From Dactylorhiza incarnata (lineage: Eukaryota; Streptophyta; Magnoliopsida; Asparagales; Orchidaceae): a stretch of DNA of 64,000 nt. Below the pieces are notes generated by a model that saw only the letters and a list, made by a program, of their open reading frames with translations, did not search any database and was not told where the DNA came from. Position 1 is the stretch's first letter, and each line of letters begins with the position of its first letter. The DNA lies in contig JAWHQI010000009.1 of assembly GCA_033032865.1 (NCBI GenBank), positions 15,097,001 to 15,161,000 on the forward strand, given 5' to 3'. This document shows positions 63,255 through 64,000 of the stretch, one piece after another. A program made the position numbers and the translations under genes.

Positions 63255-63706
63255 AGAGGCAATCTCCGTGCACACCAGTGGGCTGTAATTGCCGGCGACC
63301 TTGCTCTCCGCTGCCCCTCTTCATCCTCCCCCAATATCTGAAAAGCATTGATCCATCTTGTCTTGACCCTACTTCCGAAAGATGGATGATGCCATGAATA
63401 GAGCGCCGACCAAACCAGCATATCCCCGACCGAGTTCCGGCTGGGCAATGAAGAGAGGGCTTGAGGAGATGAGGCAGAGAGTGGAGGAGAAGAGGGAGAG
63501 GAGAAATGCGGAGGAATGACATCGGAGATGAGGATTTAGCGGCGGCGCTTGAAATGCTTGGAGATATGCTCTTGAGTACGGAACGGAAGAAGCTTGAAAT
63601 GGCAATGAAGGTGGAGAAAATGAGGATGGAGATTGAGTTGAAACGCACCGAGATTATCCTCCACTGTCACCGCCCGATCTTTGATGTCATTTCCAACTAT
63701 TCCTAA
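63255..63706 (+). pseudogene. Trihelix transcription factor fragment
   Basis: Frame 1 from 63255 reads RGNLRAHQWAVIAGDLALRC, the end of a trihelix (GT-factor) DNA-binding domain, and stops at 63341. In a shifted frame around 63360-63510 a PYFRKMDDAMNRAP-like segment is followed by a coiled-coil-like KRGLEEMRQRVEEKRERRN. 63506-63706 then reads LERKKLEMAMKV-type helix (STERKKLEMAMKVEKMRMEI, ELKRTEIILHCHRPI), the C-terminal helix of the same protein class. Three frames, stops and a missing N-terminus make it a pseudogene. Parent proteins are nuclear DNA-binding repressors or activators. Confidence 0.7.
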
Positions 63707-64000
63707 AGCCGACTGATGAATCTCGATCCTTCAATCGACGTTGGTGCCACTCGACATCTCAATGTATCTGTTTTCTCTTGGATCAAAATTAGGTGAGATT
63801 GTTCCAGTAATTAGGTGTTTATCACACGGTGAAATGTTTCACTCTGAAATGTTCCGGCAATTAGGTGTTTATCACACTTAAAATTTTAGATTGTAAGTTC
63901 TTTTTCATTGGTTTGTTGTTAATGATATTGCGGTGTCTTTAACATTTTTGTATGCATTTTGCATAGTGTGGTGCCTTTAACAAATTTGTGCACGTTGCCA
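63707..64000. other. Stretch without a supported gene
   Basis: Contains a local direct repeat of ttaggtgtttatcacac (near 63811 and 63860). No gene. Confidence 0.4.

Overview
The window is nuclear DNA of a flowering plant, probably a eudicot. It has plant copia and gypsy LTR retrotransposons with initiator-Met primer sites, spliced genes with GT-AG introns, a Pumilio exon, a trihelix transcription factor relic, a Tourist-type MITE and many GA/TC microsatellites. I see no bacterial operon, CRISPR array, rRNA or tRNA gene. The species cannot be named from the sequence alone.

Layout. 1-53.2 kb is a nest of LTR retrotransposons, every one on the minus strand. 1-3391: copia C (5' side only). 3392-4105 and 24797-28665: halves of copia B. 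4106-7440 and 23125-24796: halves of copia A, with short (~110-120 bp) LTRs. 7441-23124: a gypsy element with ~1.6 kb LTRs and a perfect 5 bp TSD (gtgcc), carrying gag-protease but no reverse transcriptase or integrase. Inside it, 10495-18510: a DNA transposon. ~29958-31221: copia D relic. 31222-31370 and 36979-41918: copia E, split by 31371-36973, a second gag-only gypsy element (TSD ggagg) whose LTRs are full of GC-rich 50 bp tandem repeats. 41919-42520 and 51485-53220: copia F/H fragments around 42521-51484, a chromovirus-like gypsy element with decayed gag, protease, RT, RNase H and integrase. 53.2-64 kb is calmer: a Pumilio C-terminal repeat exon, an unidentified minus-strand exon-like ORF, a C-rich proline-rich ORF, a 130 bp almost perfect palindromic MITE, a copia gag relic and a trihelix pseudogene.

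The most interesting object is the ~8.0 kb DNA transposon at 10495-18510. It holds two apparently intact plus-strand genes: an uninterrupted 1193-codon transposase-like protein (zinc ribbon, candidate D353/D429/E567 RNase H-fold triad, two Myb/SANT-like C-terminal segments), and a six-exon gene whose exons join in perfect phase to a 703-residue protein with an N-terminal plant-mobile-type (DUF1985/PMD-like) domain and a C-terminal Ulp1/C48 SUMO-protease domain with intact His-Asp-Cys. Three arrays of a palindrome built on CTCTCCGCGGAGAG lie before, between and after the genes. The element has imperfect ~21 bp terminal inverted repeats and sits in a C-run of the gypsy host. The combination looks like a self-contained, recently mobile element of a type I do not recognise as described in plants.

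Retrotransposon genes here are mostly relics. Internal stops, frameshifts and lost catalytic residues are recorded per element. Domain calls are from motif reading, not from searches.
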